64,000 nt of DNA from an uncultured Clostridia bacterium (GCA_934454145.1 CAKSFT010000009.1:1-64000), one strand, 5' to 3'. Shown: positions 53,403 to 62,629, numbered from the stretch's first letter. Notes: a model not told the origin generated them from the letters alone. Numbers and translations: made by a program.

Positions 53403-56400
53403 TTTTCATCACCTCGCCTTTTATGATTTCCCACGCCGAATCCTCGTCGTTTACAAGCATGCGTGCAGAATCAAACTTTTTGTTGTAGAGGCACACTTCC
53501 TCAAAGCCGCACCAATCACAGGCAGAGCCGTCCTTGCCGCATGCCGGGTATATTTTTATTATCCCGTCAAAAATCTCGTTGTCCGCTTCAATAACCGATT
53601 TTTTTACATAATCCATCAGCAGACCGAAAGCGTCCGACGATGTCACCCGAGAGCCCGAGGCGACATTGCTGTCCGCTTTCAGCTTTATCCGCAGAACTTC
53701 GCTTTCCGCAGAAGGAGCAAGCTTTCCGTCCATACGCACTGCAGCAGAAATGTCATAACATTCCCCGTCCCCGTCAAGCACCACAAGCCCGTCGGGGCGC
53801 GACGCCATGACTTGTGCCTTTTTTGCCTCTTCTTCGTTCACGCCTTCTGTCAAATCGTCGTGCATACGGTTGTACAAAACGGCACGCATGCGCGGTTCAT
53901 AATCCGCCCTTGCATACTTTATGACACCCGATTTATACATCTCAACCGCCGCCACGGCATACATAATAAGCTGTATGTCCTGCTTGTTGCATATTGATAT
54001 TACACTAAATTCCTTCCTGCCCGTTTTATAGTCCGCCACGCGCAACTCGGCAATCTTTTTGTCGGCGACCTCCGCCAGGTCAACACGGTCAATCACCCCG
54101 TCAACCGGCACCGCCTTGCCGCCCCAGCTGACCTCCACGCGGAATTTTTGTTCATAGCACACTGCGGCATATTCGCCCGAGGCAAGGCTCTTTCGCACCG
54201 CCTCGACAGAGCGCTCCACCATTCTCGCCATGCGCATGATGATATAACGCAATTTATTTTCGTCACGCACCGCACCGGAAAGGATTTTTTCCTCCAGTTC
54301 CTTCATAATCGAGGCGGCAAGCTTTCTGCTTTCTTTCTCCGAAAGGCTCAGCCAGTTTTTGCGGAGCTGCTCAAAGGTTTCGGCGTCTTTGTCCACACGT
54401 TTACAATACATCTCAAGTGCCATGTGCATGATACTCCCCAGGTCAAACTTGCGTATTGTGCGTATCTCCTGTTCCTTCGCCCCCAGTCCATATTTCACAA
54501 AATAACAAAACGGGCATTTCCCGTATTCGTTCAGACGGCTGATGCTATAGCGGTTGCGGTCAGAATAAAGCCTCTTTGCGCTTTCCGGTGTTATGCGTGC
54601 GTCGGCTTTTTTATATTGCGACGCTTCTTTTATAACATCAAGCCTTTCGGGCATATTTTTCCTGTACCAATCATAAACCGATTCTGCCAACTCGCCTTTC
54701 CCTCGGTTTTCAAGCATATATCTGTACGCGGCACGCGGAGAATACAAAAACTTCTCCGTGTCCTCCGCCACTATGTCATCGCCCGAAGAAAGCGACGGGA
54801 AAACCCTGAAAAGGTCAGTGATTATCGCCGCCGGGCGCTGTGTGTTCCCCTCAGCATCTGCCGCCGGGTAAGTTATGTACACCTTCTGCGACACGCCGAA
54901 AAGAGTGCTGAAAAAATTGAAACGGTCCATATCATTGCGCACCTCAGACTCGGCGGCAATTTCCAGCCCGTCTTTCAAAAGTTCCTCTCTCAGGACGGCA
55001 CGGTCAGTGTCGGTCAAAATCCCCGAAGACACCGTTTCACGCGGGATTGCGCCAAACACCGCACCCATAATAAGCATAACCTTGGGGTCCTGTTGTCTGC
55101 TTCTTTCCACGCTGCTTACAGAAACTCTGTCAAGCCCGGACGGGATTATGGATATATCCACCGCCGAAAGCCCTGCCGAAAGCAAGCCCGAAAAGTTTTC
55201 TCTCGAGCATTTTTCGTCCCCCATGACAACCACGCACTGGTTCAGAGTTTCGATTATTATATTCCATATACGGCAAAACTGCTCTGACTCGTTCCTCATT
55301 GCCATGGCGTCAAATTCTGCGCTTTTTTGGGACAATCCTTCATATAAATGTATTTCCCCGAAAAATTCAAAAACAGCCTCACAAAGTTCCCGCACTGTCC
55401 GTTTGCCGGCGATTTTTTCGTACAGATTTTTAAAAGGCGCAATCAGCATGGCACGCATTGAGTTTATTTTTTCCAGTTCCTCCGGCAAAAATCCGCCGTC
55501 CGACAGCAATGCGTCAAAGAACCCTTTTTGCGAATTTTCCCATTTTTCGTCCTCCAGCCACACAGTCTTCCCGCGGACACCGTATTTTAAAACATAGTTT
55601 TCCAAAAGGTCAATCCCGTCGCTGTCGGGCGAAACGACCTCCCCCTCCGGTGTTTTCACAAAAAAGAACCCCGTGCGCAAAAACCTGAAAACCGAAGCAT
55701 AACTCCAATTATCGGCAACAATATCAAACACCGAAATCAAAAGCGTTGAAATCGGGTGTTCTGCCGCCGAAAGACGCGTATCGGAAAAATATGGGATTCC
55801 GAAATCGGTAAATACAGCCTCAATCAAGTGCGAATATACGTCTGTGTTTCCGCACACCACGGCAATGTCACGATATCGGAATCCTTCCTCCATGACAAGC
55901 TTTCTTATCAGGAGTGCCGTGTGGCGCACCTCTTTGTACAAATCCTTGCAGACAAAAACCGATATGTCGGAGGTGGCATCCTCCCAGGGCTGAAAATCGG
56001 GAGAATTTATATTATCTATATTGTTGAGAAGAAAAAGCATTTCCGGTGAATGTATGCTTCTGCACACATCATCTGTTTTATATTCCGAAACCTCCGCGCC
56101 TGTCGTTTCTGCCAGACGCATGATTTTGTTCAGCATAATCCTGTTTACATCATACAGCTCACGTCCGTCAGAGTCAATGCATACGGATATATGTATCTCC
56201 GAGCCGTTCTTCAAAAAAGCCTGCATAAGGCGGTAGTGCTGAGGCAAAAACACCGAAAATTCATCAAACCAAAAATCATATTCCCAAAAACAGCCGCTGT
56301 CCTCCGCATATTCGGCAAGGGCAAGCAAATCCTCTTCGCTGTCGCAAAACCCCTCGCTCAGGCGAATATATTCTTCAAGCAGTTCTGCCGCTGCAAAAAG

Positions 56401-56847
56401 CTTTTCACTCAAAAGTTTATTTTGGATTTCTTCGGCTTTTGCACGCAAAATGTCCGGTGTAATCATATATTCCACAAATTCCGACACCATTTCCGCCGCC
56501 GATTCCAAAAAGCCCGGCTTTTTTGCACAGCCAAAATAAATGTTTTCCTCACAAAGCGAATTGACCGCCCTGTATATTATCATCATCTTCCCCGACGGAG
56601 TGAGGCGGTTTTTCTGCCGATGCTGCATATATCTTGAAACAAGGCGCGATGGGGTCATGACCTCTGCATTGTTCAGCCCCGTGCCGCCAAAATGCTCCGC
56701 GGCAAGCCTCTCCGTTTCATAAGAAAACTGCTCCGGCACGACTATCACCTGTCTGCGGCCGTTTTGGCACAGTTTTTGCTTTATGCTCTGAAAAATATAA
56801 GATGTCTTTCCGCTGCCGATTGCACCGCGTATGATTTGAATATCCAT
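53395..56847 (-). CDS. addB: ATP-dependent helicase/nuclease subunit B
   Basis: AddB subunit (1150 aa). The N-terminal Walker A is GAIGSGKTS at 8-16. The C-terminal nuclease has ELRVADYKTGRKEF. The Fe-S cluster Cys pattern known from AddB is present: one Cys in YGKCPFCYF and three in CDWCGFEEVC near the C terminus. The start has CGGAGAG. A palindromic mobile-type element lies just upstream, at 56875-57008, where its promoter would be expected. Confidence 0.94.
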   Translation of the reverse strand: MDIQIIRGAIGSGKTSYIFQSIKQKLCQNGRRQVIVVPEQFSYETERLAAEHFGGTGLNNAEVMTPSRLVSRYMQHRQKNRLTPSGKMMIIYRAVNSLCEENIYFGCAKKPGFLESAAEMVSEFVEYMITPDILRAKAEEIQNKLLSEKLFAAAELLEEYIRLSEGFCDSEEDLLALAEYAEDSGCFWEYDFWFDEFSVFLPQHYRLMQAFLKNGSEIHISVCIDSDGRELYDVNRIMLNKIMRLAETTGAEVSEYKTDDVCRSIHSPEMLFLLNNIDNINSPDFQPWEDATSDISVFVCKDLYKEVRHTALLIRKLVMEEGFRYRDIAVVCGNTDVYSHLIEAVFTDFGIPYFSDTRLSAAEHPISTLLISVFDIVADNWSYASVFRFLRTGFFFVKTPEGEVVSPDSDGIDLLENYVLKYGVRGKTVWLEDEKWENSQKGFFDALLSDGGFLPEELEKINSMRAMLIAPFKNLYEKIAGKRTVRELCEAVFEFFGEIHLYEGLSQKSAEFDAMAMRNESEQFCRIWNIIIETLNQCVVVMGDEKCSRENFSGLLSAGLSAVDISIIPSGLDRVSVSSVERSRQQDPKVMLIMGAVFGAIPRETVSSGILTDTDRAVLREELLKDGLEIAAESEVRNDMDRFNFFSTLFGVSQKVYITYPAADAEGNTQRPAAIITDLFRVFPSLSSGDDIVAEDTEKFLYSPRAAYRYMLENRGKGELAESVYDWYRKNMPERLDVIKEASQYKKADARITPESAKRLYSDRNRYSISRLNEYGKCPFCYFVKYGLGAKEQEIRTIRKFDLGSIMHMALEMYCKRVDKDAETFEQLRKNWLSLSEKESRKLAASIMKELEEKILSGAVRDENKLRYIIMRMARMVERSVEAVRKSLASGEYAAVCYEQKFRVEVSWGGKAVPVDGVIDRVDLAEVADKKIAELRVADYKTGRKEFSVISICNKQDIQLIMYAVAAVEMYKSGVIKYARADYEPRMRAVLYNRMHDDLTEGVNEEEAKKAQVMASRPDGLVVLDGDGECYDISAAVRMDGKLAPSAESEVLRIKLKADSNVASGSRVTSSDAFGLLMDYVKKSVIEADNEIFDGIIKIYPACGKDGSACDWCGFEEVCLYNKKFDSARMLVNDEDSAWEIIKGEVMKSE

Positions 56848-56874
56848 ATTTTCTCTCCGTTCCGATAAATATAT

Positions 56875-57008
56875 TAGGTAATTATGACATGTGCGTTATT
56901 TTTGTCTGAAATAAAAAGTTTCAACCGGCCATAAAGTTAAAATCGGATGGAACTTTTTATTTCTACCCAAGAATTTTAATTGGAAAACGTTAGTTTTACA
57001 ATTACCCG
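56875..57008. mobile_element. 134 bp element with GGTAATT...AATTACCC ends, copy 4 (long form)
   Basis: The ends TAGGTAATTATGAC and GTTTTACAATTACCCG are imperfect inverted repeats of the same family as at 5260, 29901 and 39531. It is flanked by the 11 bp direct repeat GATAAATATAT at 56864-56874 and 57009-57019, a likely target-site duplication. Inside, 56909-56926 and 56945-56962 form an 18 bp stem with two mismatches. There is no coding frame. It occupies the gap between addB and the M14 carboxypeptidase gene. Confidence 0.6.
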
Positions 57009-57087
57009 GATAAATATATACCATGTTTCAACATTCCGAAATTCATTTCTATTATAACATATTTTAAAAATAAATCAAACATATACG

Positions 57088-57116
57088 GAATATATTATAA
57101 ATTTGTAACATATATA
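57088..57116 (+). promoter_or_regulatory. weak sigma-E-like promoter candidate for the M14 gene
   Basis: GAATATA, 14 bases, CATATATA resembles the mother-cell sigma-E pattern (KMATATT, 14, CATACAnT) with mismatches. It lies about 45 bases before the start codon. In such A/T-rich DNA this may be chance. Confidence 0.25.
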
Positions 57117-57160
57117 TAGTACAGACAAAAAACAATGTTTTATGATAAGGAGCGGAAAAT

Positions 57161-58027
57161 ATGGGGTACGATTATGGCAGACTTGTCCGTGACGCAAAAA
57201 GCCTTGCAGACAAATATCACTTTATTGACTTATATTCCATCGGCGAAAGCGTCATGGAAAACAAAATATATTGTATACAAATAGGCCGCGGGAAACGAAA
57301 AATATTTATAAACGGTGCGCACCACGGTCTGGAATATCTGACCTCCGCATTTATAATGAGGTTTTTGGAAGAATATGCCGATGCTGTCTATGAGGGGAAT
57401 GACTTTTTCGATGTGTCCTGTTCAAAGCTTTTCAACGAAACCTCCCTCTATGCGGTGCCGATGGTCAACCCCGACGGGGTCGACATTGCCATACACGGCA
57501 TGGACATCACCAACCCTTATCACAGAAAGCTGATAAGCATGGTTGGGATACACAGCTTTAACAAAGTGTGGCAGGCAAATGCAAACGGCGTTGACATCAA
57601 TCACAATTATGACGCAAACTGGCAGGTTGTACAAAAGTCCCCTTCTCCCTCAAAGTATAGCGGGCCCTATTCCGAAAGCGAACCCGAAACAAAGGCAATT
57701 GTGGATTTTGTACGTTCAAACGGGTTTGATTTGCTTTTGGCATTCCACAGCCAAGGCGGGGAAATATATTATGACTTTGACGGAAAAATGTCGGAGGAAT
57801 CCGCAGAGCTTGCCGGAGAATTTGCACGTGTCAGCGGATATGTGCCCTCAAAAGCCTCCGGCAGTGCCTCATTCGGCGGCTGCAAAGACTGGTTTATAAA
57901 AGAATTCGGCAAAGCAGGCTTTACGGTAGAAATCGGCCACGGCAAAAACCCCTTGCCCGAAGAAATGCTGTCCGAAATATACGCCGAAAATGCACGCATT
58001 ATAATTTCAGCAATGCTGAAACGATAA
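57161..58027 (+). CDS. M14-family zinc carboxypeptidase
   Basis: This 288 aa metallopeptidase resembles gamma-D-glutamyl-L-diamino acid peptidases (ENP1/MpaA type) that trim peptidoglycan peptides. Zinc ligands: His and Glu in GAHHGLEYLT and a later His in LLAFHSQGGEIYYDF. VNPDGVDIAIHG and GVDINHNYDANW carry the substrate-binding Asn-Tyr-Asp, and the catalytic Glu is in GFTVEIGHG. There is no signal peptide or LysM domain, so it may act in the cytoplasm on recycled peptides, or in the mother cell during sporulation. AAGGAG precedes the ATG. Confidence 0.88.
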   Translation: MGYDYGRLVRDAKSLADKYHFIDLYSIGESVMENKIYCIQIGRGKRKIFINGAHHGLEYLTSAFIMRFLEEYADAVYEGNDFFDVSCSKLFNETSLYAVPMVNPDGVDIAIHGMDITNPYHRKLISMVGIHSFNKVWQANANGVDINHNYDANWQVVQKSPSPSKYSGPYSESEPETKAIVDFVRSNGFDLLLAFHSQGGEIYYDFDGKMSEESAELAGEFARVSGYVPSKASGSASFGGCKDWFIKEFGKAGFTVEIGHGKNPLPEEMLSEIYAENARIIISAMLKR

Positions 58028-58043
58028 ACAAAAAATCAACACG

Positions 58044-58076
58044 CAAAAACACCGCGGAAAATTTCCGCGGTGTTTT
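58044..58076. terminator. bidirectional terminator between convergent genes
   Basis: The stem AAAAACACCGCGGAAA and its complement are separated by one base, with T-runs on both sides. Confidence 0.9.
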
Positions 58077-58088
58077 TTCTATCTCTTT

Positions 58089-59582
58089 TTAGTTTTTGCT
58101 TGCCAAGAACTCGTCATACTGTTTCTGGATTTCGTCACGAATCTTGTCGATTCCGGCTGCCTTCATCTTCTGGCAGTATTCGTCCCAATATTCACTTCTC
58201 GGTGATGTACCATACTGTATTTTAGCTTTGTATTCAGCATTTATGTTTGATACGTTTGCTATTTCTGTGTTGATTGACTCTGTATTCGGAACAAAGCCCA
58301 ATGCCGGTGATTTACGTGCCTCGTCGTTCATCTTTGCTGTCTGTTCCCATACGTCCGGCTCATTGCCTTCCATTACCCAGCTGTTGAACTGGTTGCCGTA
58401 TCTCCATGCATTCTGTGCAACCTGGTCATAGCCCGTTCCCGGAATCTCTGTTGCTGTTCCGTCTGCGTTCTTCGTATAGTTTACGCCTTCGATTCCCCAG
58501 CAAATCAGGTTATAAAGCTCTTTGTTTGAGTTTATCATATATATAAACTTAACAGCCTCTTCCGGATGCTTTGAATTTGCGCCTACAGAAATCATTGTCA
58601 GCAACGCACTTCTACGGCTGACATACGGCTCACCTGTAAACGCATATGACGGTTCTACTCCGCGTTCATTTACATAATAAATATCCTGTCCCGGCTTCCA
58701 TGTCGTCCATGACATTGCGTACTGTCTTGCTTCTTCTGTTGATGTTGTAGTCGAACCTTTACTTGCTATGTCACTTCTGATATAGCCCGATTCATACCAC
58801 TTGCGTACTGCGTCTACACCATAGACGATTTCCGGTGTTTCGTGCAGAACGACAACTTCATTTGATGTGCCGTCTCTTCTTATGCCGACACCGCCAAGCA
58901 ATTCTTCATATATATTTGCTCCTGCCGGGTTGAACGGATTGATTGCATACAAATCAGGTCTTTTTTCATGAATGTTTGCAAGTTCTTCCGTCATCTTGTC
59001 GATGTACTTCTTTGTTGTTTCTTCGTCTTTTGTTGCAAGCGCCAGTTTCTGCAGTGTTTCCAGGTCTGTGCCGCATTCTTCCGCAACCGGCTTTTCCATC
59101 ATGATACAGCCCGGGTTGGAAATAACCTGGATGTTCGGGATACCGTAAATCTTGCCGTTTACCATTGCAGATTCGATATAATAATCTTCGATTATATCGC
59201 TCATCTTCACGGTTGTGCCGTCGCTCATCTGTATGTTATCCATCATGTCTGTGATGTCATACAAGCCGCCCATCTGCACAGCTGTCTGATAATCATTCAC
59301 ATAACCTGTATAAACAAGGTCGTATGCATCCCCCGATGCCATCTTCATCTTTGTCTTTTCTGTAAACGATGCTGAGTCTATGTACTGTATGTCAAGCTTC
59401 AAGCCCAACTCCGGTTCCACAATCTCGTTTACCTTTTCCATAACCGCGTCATGCGCCGCCGGCTTTTCGCCCAGACATATCCATGTCAATGTGTTGGAGC
59501 TTCCTCCTACGCAGCCTGTCAGACCCACTGCCATTGTCGAGGCAACAGATATGCCAAGCAATGCTGAAATAATTTTTTTCAT
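58089..59582 (-). CDS. extracellular solute-binding lipoprotein (DUF3502-type, family 1)
   Basis: This 497 aa substrate-binding protein is likely for a sugar or oligosaccharide ABC importer. The lipoprotein signal peptide is KKIISALLGISVASTMAVGL with lipobox LTGC. WICLGEKPAAHDAVMEKVNE and KMKMASGDAYDLVYTGY are typical of the family with a DUF3502 C-terminal part. The ATG at 59582 has AGGAGG. No permease or ATPase gene is next to it, so it is an orphan here. Strong codon bias and its own promoter suggest high expression. Confidence 0.85.
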   Translation of the reverse strand: MKKIISALLGISVASTMAVGLTGCVGGSSNTLTWICLGEKPAAHDAVMEKVNEIVEPELGLKLDIQYIDSASFTEKTKMKMASGDAYDLVYTGYVNDYQTAVQMGGLYDITDMMDNIQMSDGTTVKMSDIIEDYYIESAMVNGKIYGIPNIQVISNPGCIMMEKPVAEECGTDLETLQKLALATKDEETTKKYIDKMTEELANIHEKRPDLYAINPFNPAGANIYEELLGGVGIRRDGTSNEVVVLHETPEIVYGVDAVRKWYESGYIRSDIASKGSTTTSTEEARQYAMSWTTWKPGQDIYYVNERGVEPSYAFTGEPYVSRRSALLTMISVGANSKHPEEAVKFIYMINSNKELYNLICWGIEGVNYTKNADGTATEIPGTGYDQVAQNAWRYGNQFNSWVMEGNEPDVWEQTAKMNDEARKSPALGFVPNTESINTEIANVSNINAEYKAKIQYGTSPRSEYWDEYCQKMKAAGIDKIRDEIQKQYDEFLASKN

Positions 59583-59637
59583 AATTTTCCTCCTTAATTT
59601 TTGCATAAAATTGTTTACAAAACCAAAACACATCCTT

Positions 59638-59666
59638 AATATAGCATAATTGAACATAAAAGTCAA
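59638..59666 (-). promoter_or_regulatory. sigma-A-type promoter of the solute-binding protein gene
   Basis: On the minus strand: TTGACT, 17 bases, TATATT. Confidence 0.65.
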
Positions 59667-59958
59667 TATATTTTTTAAAAAATATTACTTTTTGCACAAT
59701 CTATTATGTGCGGTGCGCGCAAATAAAATCATGCCTGCCGTATTCACCAAAATCAGCACAGCTTTTGACACCGCATTGCGCCTGCATATCATAAAGCCAC
59801 ACCCCTCAGAGCCGGAATATTCTATCATTTTGCAAAATAAATGCCAATCATCTTTATAATCCAAAAAAATTTATTCTGCACTTATATATATAACACACAA
59901 AATATCCGACAAATTTTCACATAATAGTCCCAATTTCAACAAAAATTACCCTGCCTCG
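59667..59958. other. gene-free stretch between divergent promoters
   Basis: Part of a 488-base gap between the solute-binding protein gene and the XRE regulator gene. An open frame at 59650-59859 has no Shine-Dalgarno and no recognisable product. I see no RNA motif or repeat. Confidence 0.4.
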
Positions 59959-59987
59959 TTGACCAATAATTGTAATTATGATATAAT
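59959..59987 (+). promoter_or_regulatory. sigma-A-type promoter of the XRE/protease pair
   Basis: TTGACC, 17 bases, TATAAT. The leader of about 75 bases holds no clear operator repeat. Confidence 0.7.
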
Positions 59988-60070
59988 TATAAAAAATAAA
60001 GATGTATATTACAGATAACTGCAAAATTTTGTATTTACTGTATGTGTCCGAAACTAAGGAGGTTTTTTAC

Positions 60071-60511
60071 ATGAAAGAAAGAAAAAGTAAAGTAAGAACG
60101 GATTTCCCGAAAGACAAATACACCGACCTGATGGCCGAAAGCCTTCCAACGCTGAGAATGCGTCTCGGGATCAATCAGGACGAACTTGCAGAACTCATCG
60201 GCAGCTCCAGGCAGATGCTGAGCCTTATAGAAAGAAAAATCCGCCCCATGATGTGGGACACATTTATGAGCATTATGTATGTTTTCAGGAGCAACGACGC
60301 GACACGTGAAATGATGGTATTTATGGGGCTTTATACAGACGAACTTGTAGATTTCATCAATATTGACGCGCCCGAAGCCCCCGACAGCGACAAAAACATC
60401 GCGGCATTCGGCGGCGAGGACGAATCGGCAGCCGCGGCAGACAGAATCCAGCAATTGACAAGAGAGGCCATTGAACGCGCCCTCAGAGAAATAGAAGCGA
60501 AGCAGAAATAA
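60071..60511 (+). CDS. XRE-family helix-turn-helix regulator
   Basis: This 146 aa DNA-binding protein has an HTH at about 30-85: LRMRLGINQDELAELIGSSR with QMLSLIERKIRPMMWDTF. A helical region with LYTDELVDFIN follows, then a disordered acidic/Ala-rich part and a C-terminal helix. The ATG at 60071 has AAGGAGG. The protease gene starts two bases after its stop. By analogy with ImmR/ImmA and DdrO/IrrE pairs it may be a repressor inactivated by the protease next door. This is inference. Confidence 0.8.
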   Translation: MKERKSKVRTDFPKDKYTDLMAESLPTLRMRLGINQDELAELIGSSRQMLSLIERKIRPMMWDTFMSIMYVFRSNDATREMMVFMGLYTDELVDFINIDAPEAPDSDKNIAAFGGEDESAAAADRIQQLTREAIERALREIEAKQK

Positions 60512-60512
60512 A

Positions 60513-61178
60513 ATGGAAAACATAAAACAAATTGCAAAGAAAATAAAAACAAAATATAACCTTTATGCGCCGAGCGCAAGGCAGTTGATGCACATTATCC
60601 GTGACATGGGATATACTGTGGTGACCTTCGGGACGGTATATAATCCTGACAGCGTAAAAGAGCTTATTGCCGCGCTGGGCGTTTCTGCAGAAACCTCACG
60701 TTACAAAGCTTTTACATATGTTGATTCATATTACCGCATTGTATTTGTTGTGGATTTCCTTTCTGATGAAGAAACATGTGTTTTGCTTGCGCACGAAATC
60801 GGACATATAGTCTGCAGACACTTGGGGACGAACAGGCTGGGAACCACCATCACAGATGAATGGGAGGCAAATGAATTTTCTCATTACCTTCTGAAGCCTT
60901 CCCCCTCGGAAAAGCTGCGGCACGCGGCAGAGAAACACCGCCGCGGCATCACTGTGGCATGTTGCTGTGCTGCTGTCATCATATGTGCGGCCTTCATTGC
61001 TCCGCATTTCGTCCCCGGCGCTCATAACGATGACTATTATGTAACTCCCTCGGGCAGCAAATACCACCTTAAAGACTGTATGTATATCAAAAACAACACC
61101 GACTCACGGAAAATATCAAAAGATGAACTAAAAAGGTATTCTCCATGCAAGGTATGCCTCCCCGACAAACAAAAATAG
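60513..61178 (+). CDS. membrane-anchored ImmA/IrrE-type metallopeptidase
   Basis: This 221 aa protein has a COG2856-type zinc protease domain (1-135) with HEIGH at 94-98 and a Glu ligand in DEWEANEF (E118). One membrane helix follows (about 148-168, VACCCAAVIICAAFIAP). A C-terminal module after it contains VTPSGSKYHLKDCMYI and YSPCKVC, a Cys/His motif also seen at the ends of some nucleases and metallo-hydrolases. If the protease is cytoplasmic, the Cys/His module is outside the cell and could sense metal or redox state. It is translationally coupled to the XRE gene. Confidence 0.8.
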   Translation: MENIKQIAKKIKTKYNLYAPSARQLMHIIRDMGYTVVTFGTVYNPDSVKELIAALGVSAETSRYKAFTYVDSYYRIVFVVDFLSDEETCVLLAHEIGHIVCRHLGTNRLGTTITDEWEANEFSHYLLKPSPSEKLRHAAEKHRRGITVACCCAAVIICAAFIAPHFVPGAHNDDYYVTPSGSKYHLKDCMYIKNNTDSRKISKDELKRYSPCKVCLPDKQK

Positions 61179-61195
61179 ATTTATACACAGAAAAC

Positions 61196-61229
61196 CTGCT
61201 GACCCTTCAAACAAGTCAGCAGTTTTTTT
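61196..61229 (+). terminator. terminator of the XRE/protease pair
   Basis: The stem CTGCTGAC/GTCAGCAG is followed by seven T. Confidence 0.85.
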
Positions 61230-61290
61230 ATAACAATACAATTTGCTATAATCAGACAATTTTTTGATATAAATATACCAAAAAAACTAT

Positions 61291-61319
61291 TGAATTTTTG
61301 TTGTTTTTATGTTATACTT
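61291..61319 (+). promoter_or_regulatory. sigma-A-type promoter of the esterase gene
   Basis: TTGAAT, 17 bases, TATACT, about 90 bases before the start. Confidence 0.55.
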
Positions 61320-61406
61320 ACAAATACCGGGACTCATATAGACATATTTTTATGAGCCTTTACAAAAATATTGCCCGCAAAGTTCGGGCGGAAACGGAGA
61401 GATTTT

Positions 61407-62621
61407 ATGAAAAAACTAATCGGATTAACACTTGCCGCTTCATTGCTTGCGTCGACAGCAGTTGTCTTTGCAGAAGATGAAGAACCAAAAACAGTCACCG
61501 TCAAGGTGGACGGTGTGGAACTCAATATTGAGGACCAGGCGCCAATAATCAAAGATAACAGAACACTGATTCCTTTGCGCGCAATATTTGAGGCGCTCGA
61601 CGCAGAAGTCCTGTGGGACGGCGAAACAAGGACTGTCACAGCCACAAAAGGCGAAACCTCAATGGAAATGAAAATCGGCGAAACCACATACAAGGTAAAC
61701 GGCGAGGAAAAAACTCTTGACGTTGCCTCTTGCATAATGAACAACAGAACACTTGTCCCGTTGAGAGTTGTTGCGGAAAGCCTTGGCTGTTCAGCTGATT
61801 TTGACGAATCGACATACATCGTTGACGTTGCGACACCTGCACACCAGGCAGTTGTTGCCGAAACTGACAGAATAAGGGCAATCACGCCGCAGATTGACGG
61901 TTCTTACAAAACTGTAGACGGCGTAAGACTTCCGATAAAGATGTACATACCCGAAGAAAAGGGCGAAAACAGCAAAATTGCGGTTTTGGCAATCCATGGC
62001 GGTTCATGGTATGCAGTCAAAAAAGATTCCGACAGTTGGAACGGCAGCTGGATGAATTATCAGGCACAGTATTATGCGGACAAAGGTTACACTTCAGCCG
62101 CAATTTCCTATCGTTCAATCAATTTCAATGACGAAACAACAGTTTTTGACTTGATTGAAGACTGCAAAGATGCAGTAAAATATATGAGAGAACAGGCAGA
62201 ATTTGATAAACTTATCGTAATGGGTGATTCTTCGGGCGGACATCTTGCAGTTGAACTGGGCATGGACGACGAAGTCGGCGTTGATATTGTTGTCGCTGCA
62301 AACCCCGTGCTTGACCTTACGGAAGAAAGCTGGAAACACACAGCAAAAACAGAGGAAGACTACAAAAAGGCTTCTCCTGCATTCAATGTTAAAAAGGTCA
62401 ATGCAAAATTCCTTGTGATGCACGGGAACAAAGACACCGTCGTTAATTATGAAATTTCCAAAAAGTTCTGCGAAGACATGACAGCCGCCGGCTGCAAGGC
62501 TGATTTTGTTGAACTTGACGGCATCAACCATGCATTTATTCTTTCCAGATATGTGTCAACCGACGAGCAAATCAATGACTATATGTCTCAGATTGACAAA
62601 TATATCGCTGAGAATTTATAA
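61407..62621 (+). CDS. secreted alpha/beta-hydrolase (esterase) with copper-amine-oxidase-like N-terminal domain
   Basis: This 404 aa exported protein has a signal peptide (KKLIGLTLAASLLASTAVVFA). Residues about 28-140 form the beta-rich copper amine oxidase N1-like domain, with paired RTLIPLRAIFEALDAEV and RTLVPLRVVAESLGCSADF. Despite the name it is a surface or stalk module in Clostridia. Residues about 155-404 are an alpha/beta-hydrolase of the esterase/lipase fold-3 type: oxyanion HGGSW, nucleophile Ser in GDSSGGH, Asp in HGNKDTVV, His in DGINHAF. It probably deacylates an extracellular carbohydrate or ester. CGGAGA precedes the ATG. Confidence 0.88.
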   Translation: MKKLIGLTLAASLLASTAVVFAEDEEPKTVTVKVDGVELNIEDQAPIIKDNRTLIPLRAIFEALDAEVLWDGETRTVTATKGETSMEMKIGETTYKVNGEEKTLDVASCIMNNRTLVPLRVVAESLGCSADFDESTYIVDVATPAHQAVVAETDRIRAITPQIDGSYKTVDGVRLPIKMYIPEEKGENSKIAVLAIHGGSWYAVKKDSDSWNGSWMNYQAQYYADKGYTSAAISYRSINFNDETTVFDLIEDCKDAVKYMREQAEFDKLIVMGDSSGGHLAVELGMDDEVGVDIVVAANPVLDLTEESWKHTAKTEEDYKKASPAFNVKKVNAKFLVMHGNKDTVVNYEISKKFCEDMTAAGCKADFVELDGINHAFILSRYVSTDEQINDYMSQIDKYIAENL

Positions 62622-62629
62622 TCGGAACT

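Noticed and set aside
59650..59859. Small plus-strand gene in the gap before the XRE gene
   Set aside because: There is no ribosome binding site, it overlaps the divergent promoter of the solute-binding protein gene, and the predicted product has no recognisable features.
60071..61178. Remnant of an integrative element around the XRE/protease pair
   Set aside because: No integrase, excisionase, conjugation gene or attachment repeat is visible on either side.
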